18,992 nt of DNA from Terana coerulea (Eukaryota; Basidiomycota; Agaricomycetes; Polyporales; Phanerochaetaceae). The stretch covers positions 1 through 18,992 of the forward strand of contig JAKOGH010000200.1 in the NCBI GenBank assembly GCA_024811115.1, written 5' to 3'. Numbering within the stretch: position 1 is the stretch's first letter; each line of letters begins with the position of its first letter. Under the pieces are notes generated by a model that was not told the origin of the DNA, ran no database searches, and worked only from the letters and a program-made list of their open reading frames with translations. The translations under genes and the position numbers were made by a program. Shown here piece by piece: positions 10,526-18,992 of the stretch.

Positions 10526-12248
10526 ATGGGTCCAACTCGCACGCGCACGATGCGAGACGCCATACTGGTCCTGGCGGGTGCACTCTCCATGCACATAGCC
10601 ACCAGCTTCTTCGGGGCCTTTCAGCCGGAACTCTTCTCTGGAGATATTATCGTGAACACCCAAGTGAACGAGCGCGATTACCACCACGATGTGCATACAC
10701 AAACACCACTGCAGCATCACGAAGAAACGCCGTCACATCCTCCAGAAAGTACTGCAGTTGACGTCGCGTATGACCTCCCAGAAACCACGGTCGTGTCTCA
10801 TGCACCCGGCTGGACGGTCTTCCACAACCTCTATATGGCGAACGGCACTCTGTTCATCGTCTCATCTCAGCCGTCGTCCGAGTTTCCAGACATCCAGTAC
10901 ATAACATCAACGGGCCTGCCGGCTGAGAACACCCCTGAAAACATCGCCGCGCGCATGCCCACGAGCAAGGACATGGCTTTCATCACGCCCAGTCAGGCGC
11001 GTGAGCGATGGGGCCCACTCACCTCTACCTCAACGAACCGCATATATGCCGTGCAAGGCAGCACCTGGCTTTTCAACGACCCCTCTCAGTTCTTGGACCA
11101 TTACTACCACTTCTGCGCAGAGTTGCTCGTCGGTGCGTGGGCGATGTGGCAGGGCGCGCATAACGTCAAGGTCGACCCCGCGCACGCGGCCCTCACCTCC
11201 GCGCCGACAGTCGCGCGCGCAATCTTCCCGCACGCCGACGCGCATGGCTGGCGCGACCGCCCCGGCTTCAACTCGTACTTCTTCCGCGCCGCGTTTCCGA
11301 GCATCACCGTCGAAGTGTCCGAGGACTGGGCCGACCGCGTCGCCGCGACGTCCGTGGGCGGGAGCCATGCCCGAGCGTGGCACTTCGAATCTGTCCTCTT
11401 CACCGACCGCTCGGCGGCATTCCGCGGCGTCATATGTGGCACGCAGGTGCACCGAACGGCAGGCGAAGCGTTCCACTACATGCGCAACCTCGGCCGCTTG
11501 TCGAAGTGGTGGTGGGAGCCCGTGCGTAGAGCAGTTCTGCGCTTTGCAGACGTCGAGCAGGAGGTGCTCGATATTGGTGTGCGGGCGGAGAAGGAGAGCA
11601 AGGGCCTCGCGACGGGCATGCGCGAGCAGGTCGTCGTGACGTACATCGACAGGCAGGGTGTGCGCCGGCACTTGATTGACGAAGACCACGACCAGCTGGT
11701 GGCTGAGTTGATGAAGTTATGTGACTCGAAAGGCTGGGAGCTCAATGTTGTGAAGGCGGAGAGGTTGACCAAGGAGGAACAGCTCGAGCTCATAGCAAAG
11801 ACCACGGTGAGTATCCTCGGATTGTGTGCGGGAGGTATGCTAATAGGGCGTAGGTTCTCCTCGGTGTGCACGGAAATGGTCTCACTGTACGTCTACTCCT
11901 TCAATTTGAACTCGAAGTACGCTAACAAGACTGTGAATAGCATTTAATCATGATGTCGCCAAGCCCAATCTCGACTGTCATCGAGATGTTCTTCCCTGGA
12001 GGTTTCGCCCACGACTACGAGTGGACAGCGCGCGCCCTTGGACACAAGCACTTCGCCATCTGGAACGACACGTGCGTCCCTTACTGGCGGAATCCTGACC
12101 GTATTCTGACGTCGCTTCTAGATACCACACATACCCAAACTTGCCTGGGGTGGACTATCCCGAAGGCTTCCAAGGGACGCAGATACCAGTGCACGCGCTG
12201 ACCGTCACACAAATCATAGAGGATCGAGTTGCTGGAAGACTGCCATGA
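10526..12248 (+). CDS. Glycosyltransferase family 61 (DUF563) type II membrane protein
   Basis: Likely a Golgi or ER glycosyltransferase acting on protein- or lipid-linked glycans; donor and acceptor are not known. Four exons, 10526-11806, 11854-11886, 11941-12071 and 12122-12248, give 523 residues ending TGA 12246-12248. The second exon is only 33 nt. A basic N-terminus (MGPTRTRTMRD) is followed by a hydrophobic signal-anchor (about residues 12-32) and a low-complexity His/Pro/Thr stem. Landmarks of the family are FLDHYYHFCAELLVGAWAMW in the N-terminal half and VLLGVHGNGLTHLIMMSP, the GxHGxGL motif typical of GT61, created by splicing exons 1 to 3. WNDTYHTYPNLPG follows across the last intron. 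The segment 11100-11400 is markedly GC-rich compared with the flanks. The gene is uninterrupted in frame. Confidence 0.88.
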
Positions 12249-12939
12249 TAGATCCTCGATACTTGGATTACGGATTCTACATTTGTGAATACTTTCTGTT
12301 GTGCATGTCTATTTACTTGGAACGGCTGTTGACTGCTTGCGTCAATGCACTATCCTGTACTTTGTATCCTTCAGGAATTGCGGTGAGACTTGAGTACTTG
12401 AGCACTGCAGTCAATGCTACTTCGAAGCAACCAGTTGGGCCCGGCCCAATAGGTAAGCATCAATGTTGTTATTTAACAGGTGGATCGTACGCATGCAACT
12501 GACCAGCACAGGAATAGCCTCTAAATTCGTTCAGCAGTTACACGATGACAATACTGGTAAATGGGACAGTGGCTCGAACGTACGAACTCAAAGCTTGACC
12601 CATCTGAGCTTCCAGATAGGCCTTCGAAGCAGTCGGTAGTCGCACACGGTCTCCCACGTTGAAATGCAGCGGTAATGAATAGGAATTCACGGCGCGCAGA
12701 ACGGGTAGGTACACCATCCCCAGGCCAAGATGCAGAGGGCGAACCCGCAATCGAGACCAATTTATGTCATGAGGCATGAAGCTTGTGAATAGCCATAGAA
12801 CCGAGCGGGAGCGGACTGATACATAGATGGGTGAGTGCGAAGGCAGAGCAGGATCGTCCGGGCGTCCAGCCTCCTAGCATGTCTCCGAAAGCTGCAAAGC
12901 TGACATCGTATTGATACACGAGCGAGCGAGCGAACGAAT
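12249..12939. other. Convergent intergenic region, GT61 and eL39 3' flanks
   Basis: 691 bp between two convergent stops. A 79-codon minus-strand frame at 12538-12777 has no recognisable motif and no supporting splice or promoter signal, so it is not called as a gene. Nothing else stands out. Confidence 0.45.
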
Positions 12940-13277
12940 TTAGATGTTGAGCTTCGTGCGTCTCCAGTGACGCCTCTTGGCGTTGTACTATTCGTTCGCA
13001 AGGACGAGTTCAGTATACGCTTCTGTGAATAGGGAGTCCTGCAACGCACCTGGATCTTGGTGTCCGACTTCAGGCGGAACCACTGGGGATGGGGCTATCA
13101 ACATATCCCTTGAGTCACTCCTCCTTCCTTCCATAATCCATCTAAGCTCACCGGTTCTGGCGTGAAGCCTTGGCGAGGATGCGCTTCGTCCGGAAGGTCT
13201 TTTGGGAAGGCTACACACAATGAATAGCGGACTTTCAGCATGAGGTATATTAGTGGTGCAAAACGGCAGCGTACCAT
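12940..13277 (-). CDS. RPL39: 60S ribosomal protein eL39, four tiny exons, one apparent single-base loss
   Basis: Structural protein of the large cytosolic ribosomal subunit, lining the exit tunnel. Exon 1 is only the ATG (13277-13275). Exon 2 (13210-13152) encodes PSQKTFRTKRILAKASRQN plus part of Arg. Exon 3 (13094-13050) encodes PQWFRLKSDTKIQ. Exon 4 (12987-12940) encodes YNAKRRHWRRTKLNI and the TAA. Introns are 64, 57 and 62 nt, all GT..AG. Exon 3 has 45 nt where phase requires 46: the G-run 13085-13088 is one base short, so the conserved NRPIPQW is broken between Pro-Ile-Pro and Gln. With that base the product is 51 residues, the exact family length. Very basic composition and the conserved tail leave little doubt. 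The minus-strand leader is pyrimidine-rich (CTTTTTACACCTTTCC). Confidence 0.93.
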
Positions 13278-13733
13278 CGTGCTTGACGTTGTCGGCGGCG
13301 ATGGGGAAAGGTGTAAAAAGTAAGGTTGCAAAGAGGGTAACGCTGTATAGTTCTGACTAAGCATCGAATATGGAAACGAGCGCCTACGATTGCCACGCGT
13401 GCAATAGGCGCGAAAGTCAGACGCTCGCAGTGCGAGCCAAGTGCGAGCGGATCCTTTTTGTCTCGCACTGTTCGAGTGGCAAGACCGAGACAATTGGCGT
13501 GATACGGGATTTGCAGTCGGTTTTGATGCATACAACCTCTTCGAAGACCCCCATGTCCCTAGATGTCCCTACGCAAAGCTTGAGCTTGCCCTCTCAGCTT
13601 CCAAAAGGCGTACCAGCAAGAAAGACGTATCATACAAATTTCACTATAGCTACACCCAAGAATGTCAACATTCACAACAAGTAATGTGATAATAAGAATC
13701 ATGAAAGTGCAATGTGTCCTCAAACGCTCGCCA
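13278..13733. other. Intergenic, eL39 promoter and F-box 3' flank
   Basis: 456 bp between two minus-strand genes. The part next to 13277 is the probable eL39 promoter, with pyrimidine-rich minus-strand segments (ACCCTCTTTGCAACC). Plus-strand frames of 80-100 codons around 13370-13690 show no known motif or coding-like composition. Confidence 0.45.
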
Positions 13734-15499
13734 CTACGCATAGTCCAGAATCTCTACTTTCCCCGCCTGTCGCCCAAAGCGATCCTTCCCACGACATCCT
13801 CGATGTCCGCAGAGATGAGTGAGTACTTCTTTCGTAAGATTTCACTCATGTCGCACCGCCGAGAGTAAAGTCGACTTTGGCATAGGTGTACCTCGTTTGC
13901 TCCAGGAACATTGTTCCGAGCTTGCAGGATGTCCTCCGATAGGTCTTCCTCTGGAGTGCTATATGGCCGGAGGACATCAAAGCCCATGAGACATCGAGCT
14001 GGGTATGTGTTATGCTTGCTTTCGACTTCTCCTGTCTGAAACCAGACTCCCTTTCCGCCGGGGCCCGATACGAAGCCGCCGGAGGAAGGCGCGACGGCGA
14101 ACTCGCGGGTAGCCGCACCCGGCAGGACGTAGGGCAGGACGTAGCCATGCGGCTTGGACTGCGATACGCGTACGGGGTTCGGCAAGAAGTCGAACTGCTT
14201 CATCGTATGGAACCCTTCGAATGCTCCCCGAGCGAGGACAGTCGTGGGTTGAGTCGGCCAATCCGAACGGTCAGACTTGTCACGCCTGGCGGGCTCGTGG
14301 CGAGCCACAACGGCCGCCTCAGTGGCGGAAAAGTCCCAGTTCCAGTTCACCCCTACTTCCCACTTATCTCCGAACGACCCTCTCTCCGAGCAAAAGACAG
14401 GCCACTTGTAGAGCAGAACGCCGACTTGCCGCACCACAAAGAGGCATGGCCCAACAAACTTGACCGCAAGTATCTTGTTGTTTGCCTGACACGAGGCTCT
14501 GTTAACATCGCAAATGGCTGGACATAGGTCTATCACATACTGGGGTCCCGGGAGGAACGGGTGCGGCCTTGGCGACAGACTGGCCTCCGTGCTCTGTCCC
14601 TTGGATGTACCACAGTCGCACGGGATTGCCCAAAGCGATGTAGTCGCCGTGCATGGCGTGCAGCGGCACAATCTGACTGCGAGTGGCACGCAACGCGGAC
14701 CGTAGCTTGAAGCAGCCGTGAAAGGTATCTAGCGACAAGGTGCATATCCACGCAAATTCGGCCCTGTTCGCCCGGGCCCTGGTGAATAACCTCTTAGGAT
14801 AGACAATGCCGCCTCGGACTCACGTTCCAACTTCCTGACTCAAGAACGCGATTTCCATGTCATGGTTGGGATCCTGGTTCACGACAATCTGCTCAATGCC
14901 ACCGTGGTTGTACTCCGCAATAACATAGGCTCCAGACCCGTCCAGGGGCACCTCCCAGCATGTGATGGTACCGCCCGCCAAAGTCACCAAGAACTCACCG
15001 CTCCGGCCGGGCAAGAAACAGATCTGCTTGACCGGCTGCGGTCCTCGCGGCGGCCTTCCTTCTTCTGCCGGCATATCCACGATAATCTCGACGGCCCTTC
15101 TGGGCTGTGGGCGTTTCGAGTACCAGTTGTCGTACAGCTTGGCGGCATGGACGGCGCGCGCCTCGAGATGCTCGGCCGAGCAGAGCTTGAGTCCTAGAGC
15201 GACGCCTGGGACGGGGATGCCCTTGTCAATGACATGCCGCCTCACGGCCTCCGTCCATACCCAGCGCTGCTTGGTTACCGCGTAGAACCTCTTACACGTC
15301 TAGAACGCGCACTGTTACTCAAGCCCTGCACATCGAGCGGTACATCACTCACCTGCCGAAGCGACAGTATATCTTTGACATGTATGTAGCTGACGATGAG
15401 CAAAATAATGTCGTCCGGTATGGAGTAAATGGACGTCGGGCCCAATGTCGTGAGACGCAGCGTGACTGAGGTGGGGAACTGAAGCGCAGGCTTGGACAT
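13734..15499 (-). CDS. F-box protein of the large basidiomycete family
   Basis: Probable SCF ubiquitin-ligase adaptor; its target is unknown. Four exons: 15499-15353, 15299-14824, 14778-14541 and 14485-13734. The F-box spans about residues 27-60 (SIPDDIILLIVSYIHVKDIL, then LRQTCKRF across intron 1). The rest (about 480 residues) is beta-rich, with repeat-like strands such as EFLVTLAGGTITCWEVPL, HGDYIALGNPVRLWYIQG and FVVRQVGVLLYKWP. This suggests a WD-like propeller, though no full WD40 signature is evident. It ends LRKKYSLISADIEDVVGRIA then GDRRGK. As given, a TAG follows at 13754-13756. One more A in the T-run 13758-13760 would continue GKVEILDYA to a TAG at 13734-13736, a natural last strand, and would give about 537 residues. 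An upstream in-frame ATG at 15517 is possible; I chose 15499. Confidence 0.8.
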
Positions 15500-15755
15500 G
15501 GCGATGAAGCAAAGCACAGTTGCATGCGGGGTGATCTGTGTTTTTCACGACACAAAGAGAGGGCAGCGTCGCCTGCGACTTTGAGGTGCAGTACAAGCCT
15601 GACCAAAACGGGCGGTCGTGCAGCGACCCGGACAAGACCCGGACCACGCTCCGTGAATTATTCCCACGCCTCCTCAACGCCTTCCGCAGGTAGACGCTTG
15701 CTGTACGCTCTCGACTTGACTTTGACCTCGAACTGTTCACCCCCTGCTGTCGGTC
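15500..15755. promoter_or_regulatory. Shared promoter between F-box and NKAP genes
   Basis: Only 256 bp separate the two divergent start codons, so both promoters must lie here. No clear TATA element is visible; the sequence is GC-balanced with several short pyrimidine runs on each strand. Confidence 0.45.
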
Positions 15756-17273
15756 ATGGCCACCATTCATCCCTCGCGCTTAGGTCTCGTACCTCAAGAC
15801 TCAAAAGTTGCAAATTCCTATAGCAGAGACGATAGACACCGCCGCTCTCCATCACCTAAGCGGAATGGTTATGACGAGAAAGACGACAGACGCAGTGGAG
15901 ACAAGAGCCGGAGGGAGAGAGCACGGGCGGATGACTACTTTGATGGCGAGAGGGGAGGAGATAGAGGCAGGAGGCGAAGTCGGAGCAGAAGTGTGGACAG
16001 GCAGAGGGAGAGAGAACGCGAGGAGAGACGTGTAGAGGATAAGCCAAGGCGGCCGAGTCCAGAGTACTCTGAGTACCGACGGCCGTCTCCAACATACGGT
16101 GGTGGGGACAATGGTCCTGCGCCTTGGCGACAGCAAGAGAATATGTACCCTCAGCGACGTGAGAGGTTGCCGCAGCAGGGTGGGGGCTCGGAGTTCCTAG
16201 AGAGGTGCGCACATCTACTTCACTGATTATGTTGTCTTGCTCATGCTATTGACAGCCGGAGAACACAGCGACAACAAAGTACCTTCAGCATCTGGCCACC
16301 ATCACCGAAGGCACCTGCACGATCGTACGTCTGTACAGCCTATTACAACGCAGCACAGTCTTCTCATTTTGTATTCAGGTCCGTGAGCCCTCACGGAAAG
16401 CGCTCTAAGAAGTCAAAGAAGAGAAGACGAGATCCCTCTGTTTCGTCAGACACTGATTCCGAAGAAGACCGACGCAAGCGCGAACGTAAAGAACGAAAGA
16501 AGTCTCGTAAGGATAAGGACAAGCGTAAGGACGACCAAGAACGCCGACGCCACCGTTCTCGTTCTCGATCCGTGCGCAAGTATACCGACGTGGAAGAGGA
16601 CGAGCGGTACAGGCGAGACAAGCGCACTAGTAGGAGGAGCCGAAGCCGCACCGTCAGCGAAGAACGGCGGCGCAGCACGAGTAGAGACGCCTTGCGCAAG
16701 AGCGCCACACGCACGAGGAGTCCGGAAGAGCAACCGCCCGCGAGTGACGATGAAGCCCAGTGGGTCGAAAAGCCCTCCACGTCCACACTTGTTGCCGCTT
16801 CGTCAGTGCAGTCCAAAGGCAAGGAGCCTATGGGTGCACTGGCAGTGCACTCGGGCTCACAAGATGATGAGGATTCGGACGGCGAAGTCGGCCCCAGACC
16901 TCTCGAAGTTGCCTCGTCGAAGAAGAAAATCGACGAACGGCAGTATGGTGGTGCCCTGCTTCGGGGTGAAGGTAGCGCTATGGCCGCGTTCCTCGTCGAC
17001 GGCACGGACGTTCGTATTCCTCGTCGTGGTGAGATTGGCCTCACATCCGACGAGATTGCGACGTTCGAGTCCGTTGGGTACGTCATGAGCGGCAGCCGCC
17101 ACAGACGCATGAACGCTGTGCGTATGAGAAAGGAGAATCAGGTCATCAGTGCGGAGGAGAAGAGAGGCATTCTCAAGTTGCAGCAAGAGGAGCGGGAGAG
17201 AAGGGAGACAATTTTGCGGGAAGAATTCCAGGAGCTGGTTAGCGAGAAGTTGAAAACCCAAGGAGCGAAGTAG
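15756..17273 (+). CDS. NKAP-family (SynMuv product) RNA-processing protein
   Basis: Nuclear protein; animal NKAP associates with spliceosomal complexes and transcription repression, and a splicing-linked role is inferred here. Three exons, 15756-16204, 16256-16324 and 16379-17273, give 470 residues ending TAG 17271-17273. The N-terminal two thirds are low-complexity Arg/Ser/Asp/Glu/Lys with RS-type stretches (RRRSRSRSVDRQRER, KRSKKSKKRRRD) followed by an acidic segment. The conserved C-terminal domain (PF06047 type) begins at YGGALLRGEGSAMAAFL and continues PRRGEIGLTSDEIATFESVG, GYVMSGSRHRRMNAVRMRKE, then a charged helix EEKRGILKLQQEERERRE to the end. The frame is intact. It is divergent from the F-box gene and convergent with the FKBP gene (129 bp between stops). 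Confidence 0.92.
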
Positions 17274-17402
17274 CGATCTTGTGCTTCATTTTGCGCAGTA
17301 CTGGCTGTTTCACTCCAGCATCCAGTCATCAACAATATCATTGCGTTATTGATGTTCATGTGTGTATGTTCAGGAAATGCGGCAGTGGGGTACAGTGTCT
17401 CA

Positions 17403-18027
17403 TCACAACTCCTCACGAGCAGCCTTGCTGTCCAGACCAACAAGCTCGACGTCGAAGACAAGGGCAGCATGGGGAGGGATGACACCACCAGCACCACGGG
17501 AACCTAAAATTCCTCAGCAATGAGCATTGAATTGTCACGTTGGACATACCATATGCCTGGCTTGAAGGAATGGTGAGAATACGCTTCTCGTTGAGGCACA
17601 TTCCCTGAAGACCGTCGTCCCAACCCTTGATAACCTGGCCGACACCCACTACGGATAGCTTCAGCAACTGCAGGTATGCTAAGGTGGCTTAAGAACTAAC
17701 GTGTCAAAGGAAGGGGCTGGCCACGATCCCGGCTGCGGCGAGCTCTGGTTAGTGCACCCTGTGCGAGCTTGGTTACTCACCTTGAGTCGAATTTCTTCCC
17801 ACCGTCAAAGAGGGTACCGGTCTAATCATACAGCTATGTCAAACAATGCACAGGAGGAATGTGCACTGGATACTCACGTAATGGACCTTGATAGAGTCAC
17901 CAGTCTTCGCGGTCACAGGACAGTCATCCGGCTTGTAGGTGGTCTCAATCTGCAGCTCAGTGGGAGCTTCTGCAGCAGACGCAGCAAGACCGAGCGCAAG
18001 AACAGAGAGCCAGCCGAGGAGTTGCAT
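17403..18027 (-). CDS. FKBP-type peptidyl-prolyl isomerase, secretory pathway (FKBP2-like)
   Basis: Catalyses cis-trans isomerisation of prolyl bonds and probably assists folding in the ER. Five exons, 18027-17878, 17821-17781, 17732-17701, 17648-17550 and 17503-17403, give 140 residues ending TGA. A cleavable signal peptide covers about residues 1-19 ([19 protein letters not shown]). The single FKBP domain follows: [80 protein letters not shown] and VELVGL. Most binding-pocket residues (Y, F, D, V-I, W, Y, F) are present. PLPLTLG replaces the commoner PLPFTLG, which may slightly alter the pocket. The C-terminus AREEL is a possible HDEL/KDEL-like retrieval signal, in keeping with ER residence. 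The frame is intact. Confidence 0.93.
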
Positions 18028-18273
18028 GGTGGTAAGGGAAAGGGTGGCCTGAGAGTAATGGAGTGACTGTGTGAAGCGACCGACGTGTCGCGACACCAGG
18101 AGCGAAGCAGGAACGCCACAACGACAGGCGCCAATCCCGGCAGAGCTTGGGGTTAGGGGCAGACAATGCCAGATTATCGGTTGGACTGCCGCTTTCCCAC
18201 GCTCATTACACTTATCACTCGCCGTCTCGCTTGTCCTCCTCACCGTCCGCAACAGCGACGAAGACCCGCATGC
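18028..18273. promoter_or_regulatory. Shared promoter between FKBP and membrane-protein genes
   Basis: 246 bp separate the two divergent starts. The plus strand between about 18195 and 18245 is pyrimidine-rich, fitting the plus-strand gene. The FKBP leader on the minus strand is also CT-rich (ACCCTTTCCCTTACCACC) just before its ATG. Confidence 0.45.
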
Positions 18274-18992
18274 ATGAAGATGGAAAGCTTAGCCGCCATT
18301 GGCGTAGGCCTTGGTCTACGTGTCCTCATTGACTCCGTCATGGCACGCACCTACACCGCTAGTGCTCTCGTCGGCATCTGGGAAGGCATTGTGCTCAATC
18401 ACTTCCTCGCCAAGTTCCCCACCTCCATCGACCCCTACCTTGCATTCGGGTTCAGACTATTTGTCGATTTCCTGTTCACCGAGTCGCTCTCGCGGGAGCT
18501 TCTGACCCTGCTGTGGACGGGACTTGGGATGCTGCTGGCAGACGTCGGACTGCAGCTGTCCAGCGACTACCGCTTCCGACGGCTCTGGCGGAGGATGCAG
18601 CGAAAACTGCCCGGACAGTCTACTCCTGCACTTCCCTCGCGCGTGCGTTTCTACGAGAATCCCGCCGATCCCACAGAGTCCGGCGAGACGAGTGGTACTT
18701 CATCCGCCATTCCTGTTCGTCCTACGACAACGCCCTTCCCCGGACGCTTCGACGAATGGTCACAGGCCACGCCCAATTCTACACCTGCCTCCGACGCTGC
18801 CTCCGACAAGGCTTCCGAGTCTGCTTCTGACCTCCCATACGACCTAGCAAACCCGCCACGACCGCGTACACCGTCCGAGTTGGAATACATCTCTTTACCC
18901 GTCATACCAGATACCCAAGATGGCGTGCCTCCCATTGAAGATCTTCCTTCAATACCGTCCATTTCACGACGCCCCTCTCGGCCTCTTACCAC
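18274..18992 (+). CDS. Unrecognised multi-pass membrane protein, 3' end outside the window
   Basis: Family not recognised. The frame is open without a stop from ATG AAG ATG (18274, second Met 18280) to the right edge, 239 codons. Hydrophobic segments occur at about residues 5-24 (SLAAIGVGLGLRVLIDSVMA), 30-48 (SALVGIWEGIVLNHFLAKF), 54-67 (YLAFGFRLFVDFLF) and 75-94 (LLTLLWTGLGMLLADVGLQL), then a basic patch (RFRRLWRRMQRK). The rest is a Ser/Pro/Thr/Asp-rich, probably disordered and cytosolic tail with a small SDAASDKASESASD repeat. Arg and Asp lie inside the hydrophobic segments, so they may be amphipathic helices and not all membrane-spanning. Codon use and the CT-rich leader support a real gene; introns may occur beyond the edge. 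Confidence 0.7.
   Translation, partial: MKMESLAAIGVGLGLRVLIDSVMARTYTASALVGIWEGIVLNHFLAKFPTSIDPYLAFGFRLFVDFLFTESLSRELLTLLWTGLGMLLADVGLQLSSDYRFRRLWRRMQRKLPGQSTPALPSRVRFYENPADPTESGETSGTSSAIPVRPTTTPFPGRFDEWSQATPNSTPASDAASDKASESASDLPYDLANPPRPRTPSELEYISLPVIPDTQDGVPPIEDLPSIPSISRRPSRPLT

Noticed and set aside
11030..11689. 219-codon minus-strand frame opposite GT61
   Set aside because: Explained by GC-rich third positions of the GT61 gene, which has clear family motifs on the plus strand.
12538..12777. 79-codon minus-strand frame as a gene
   Set aside because: No motif, no promoter tract, and it lies between two convergent 3' ends; chance length is plausible.
14012..14527. 171-codon plus-strand open frame
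   Set aside because: Antisense to the F-box protein's last exon; no motif or splice support.
15900..16060. Purine-rich repetitive stretch as a possible microsatellite
   Set aside because: It is the RS/RE-type low-complexity coding region of the NKAP protein.
16391..17110. 239-codon minus-strand frame
   Set aside because: A reflection of the Arg/Ser-rich NKAP coding sequence on the opposite strand.

Overview
The window comes from a filamentous basidiomycete fungus, most likely an Agaricomycete. Nearly every gene is cut by several introns of about 45-65 nt with GT..AG ends, CTNAC-like branch points and short exons. Gene content fits: a C2H2/Zn2Cys6 transcription factor, a secreted GH79 enzyme, fungal-type ATP sulfurylase with an APS-kinase-like tail, and a GT61 glycosyltransferase. 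No viral, bacterial, CRISPR or clear autonomous transposon sequence was seen.

Layout from left to right: a zinc-finger transcription factor (minus, C-terminus cut by the window edge); a GH79 glycoside hydrolase (minus); about 1 kb of AT-richer DNA with a doubtful spliced transcript; ATP sulfurylase MET3 (minus); a gene-poor stretch of about 3.3 kb (7142-10525) holding a 45-bp inverted repeat pair that encloses a small unrecognised spliced gene (plus); a GT61/DUF563 glycosyltransferase (plus); ribosomal protein eL39 in four tiny exons (minus); an F-box protein (minus), divergent from an NKAP-family RNA-processing protein (plus); an ER FKBP-type prolyl isomerase (minus), divergent from an unrecognised membrane protein (plus, cut by the right edge). 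The genes do not form one pathway. This looks like ordinary mixed gene order, with two short shared promoters (15500-15755 and 18028-18273).

The main structural observation is that five otherwise intact genes each need one or two single-base corrections to stay in frame (GH79 twice, MET3 twice, eL39 once, the F-box protein once, the transcription factor probably). Most are one base short in a short homopolymer. Because eL39 and MET3 are housekeeping genes, assembly or sequencing indels are the simplest explanation, and apparent breaks in GH79 should not be read as a pseudogene without checking reads. Exon lengths and splice phases, worked out by hand, independently predict each missing base.

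I found no convincing new multi-gene system. The least explained part is 7600-9000: an inverted repeat family around a small orphan gene whose leader contains a short upstream frame overlapping the main start.
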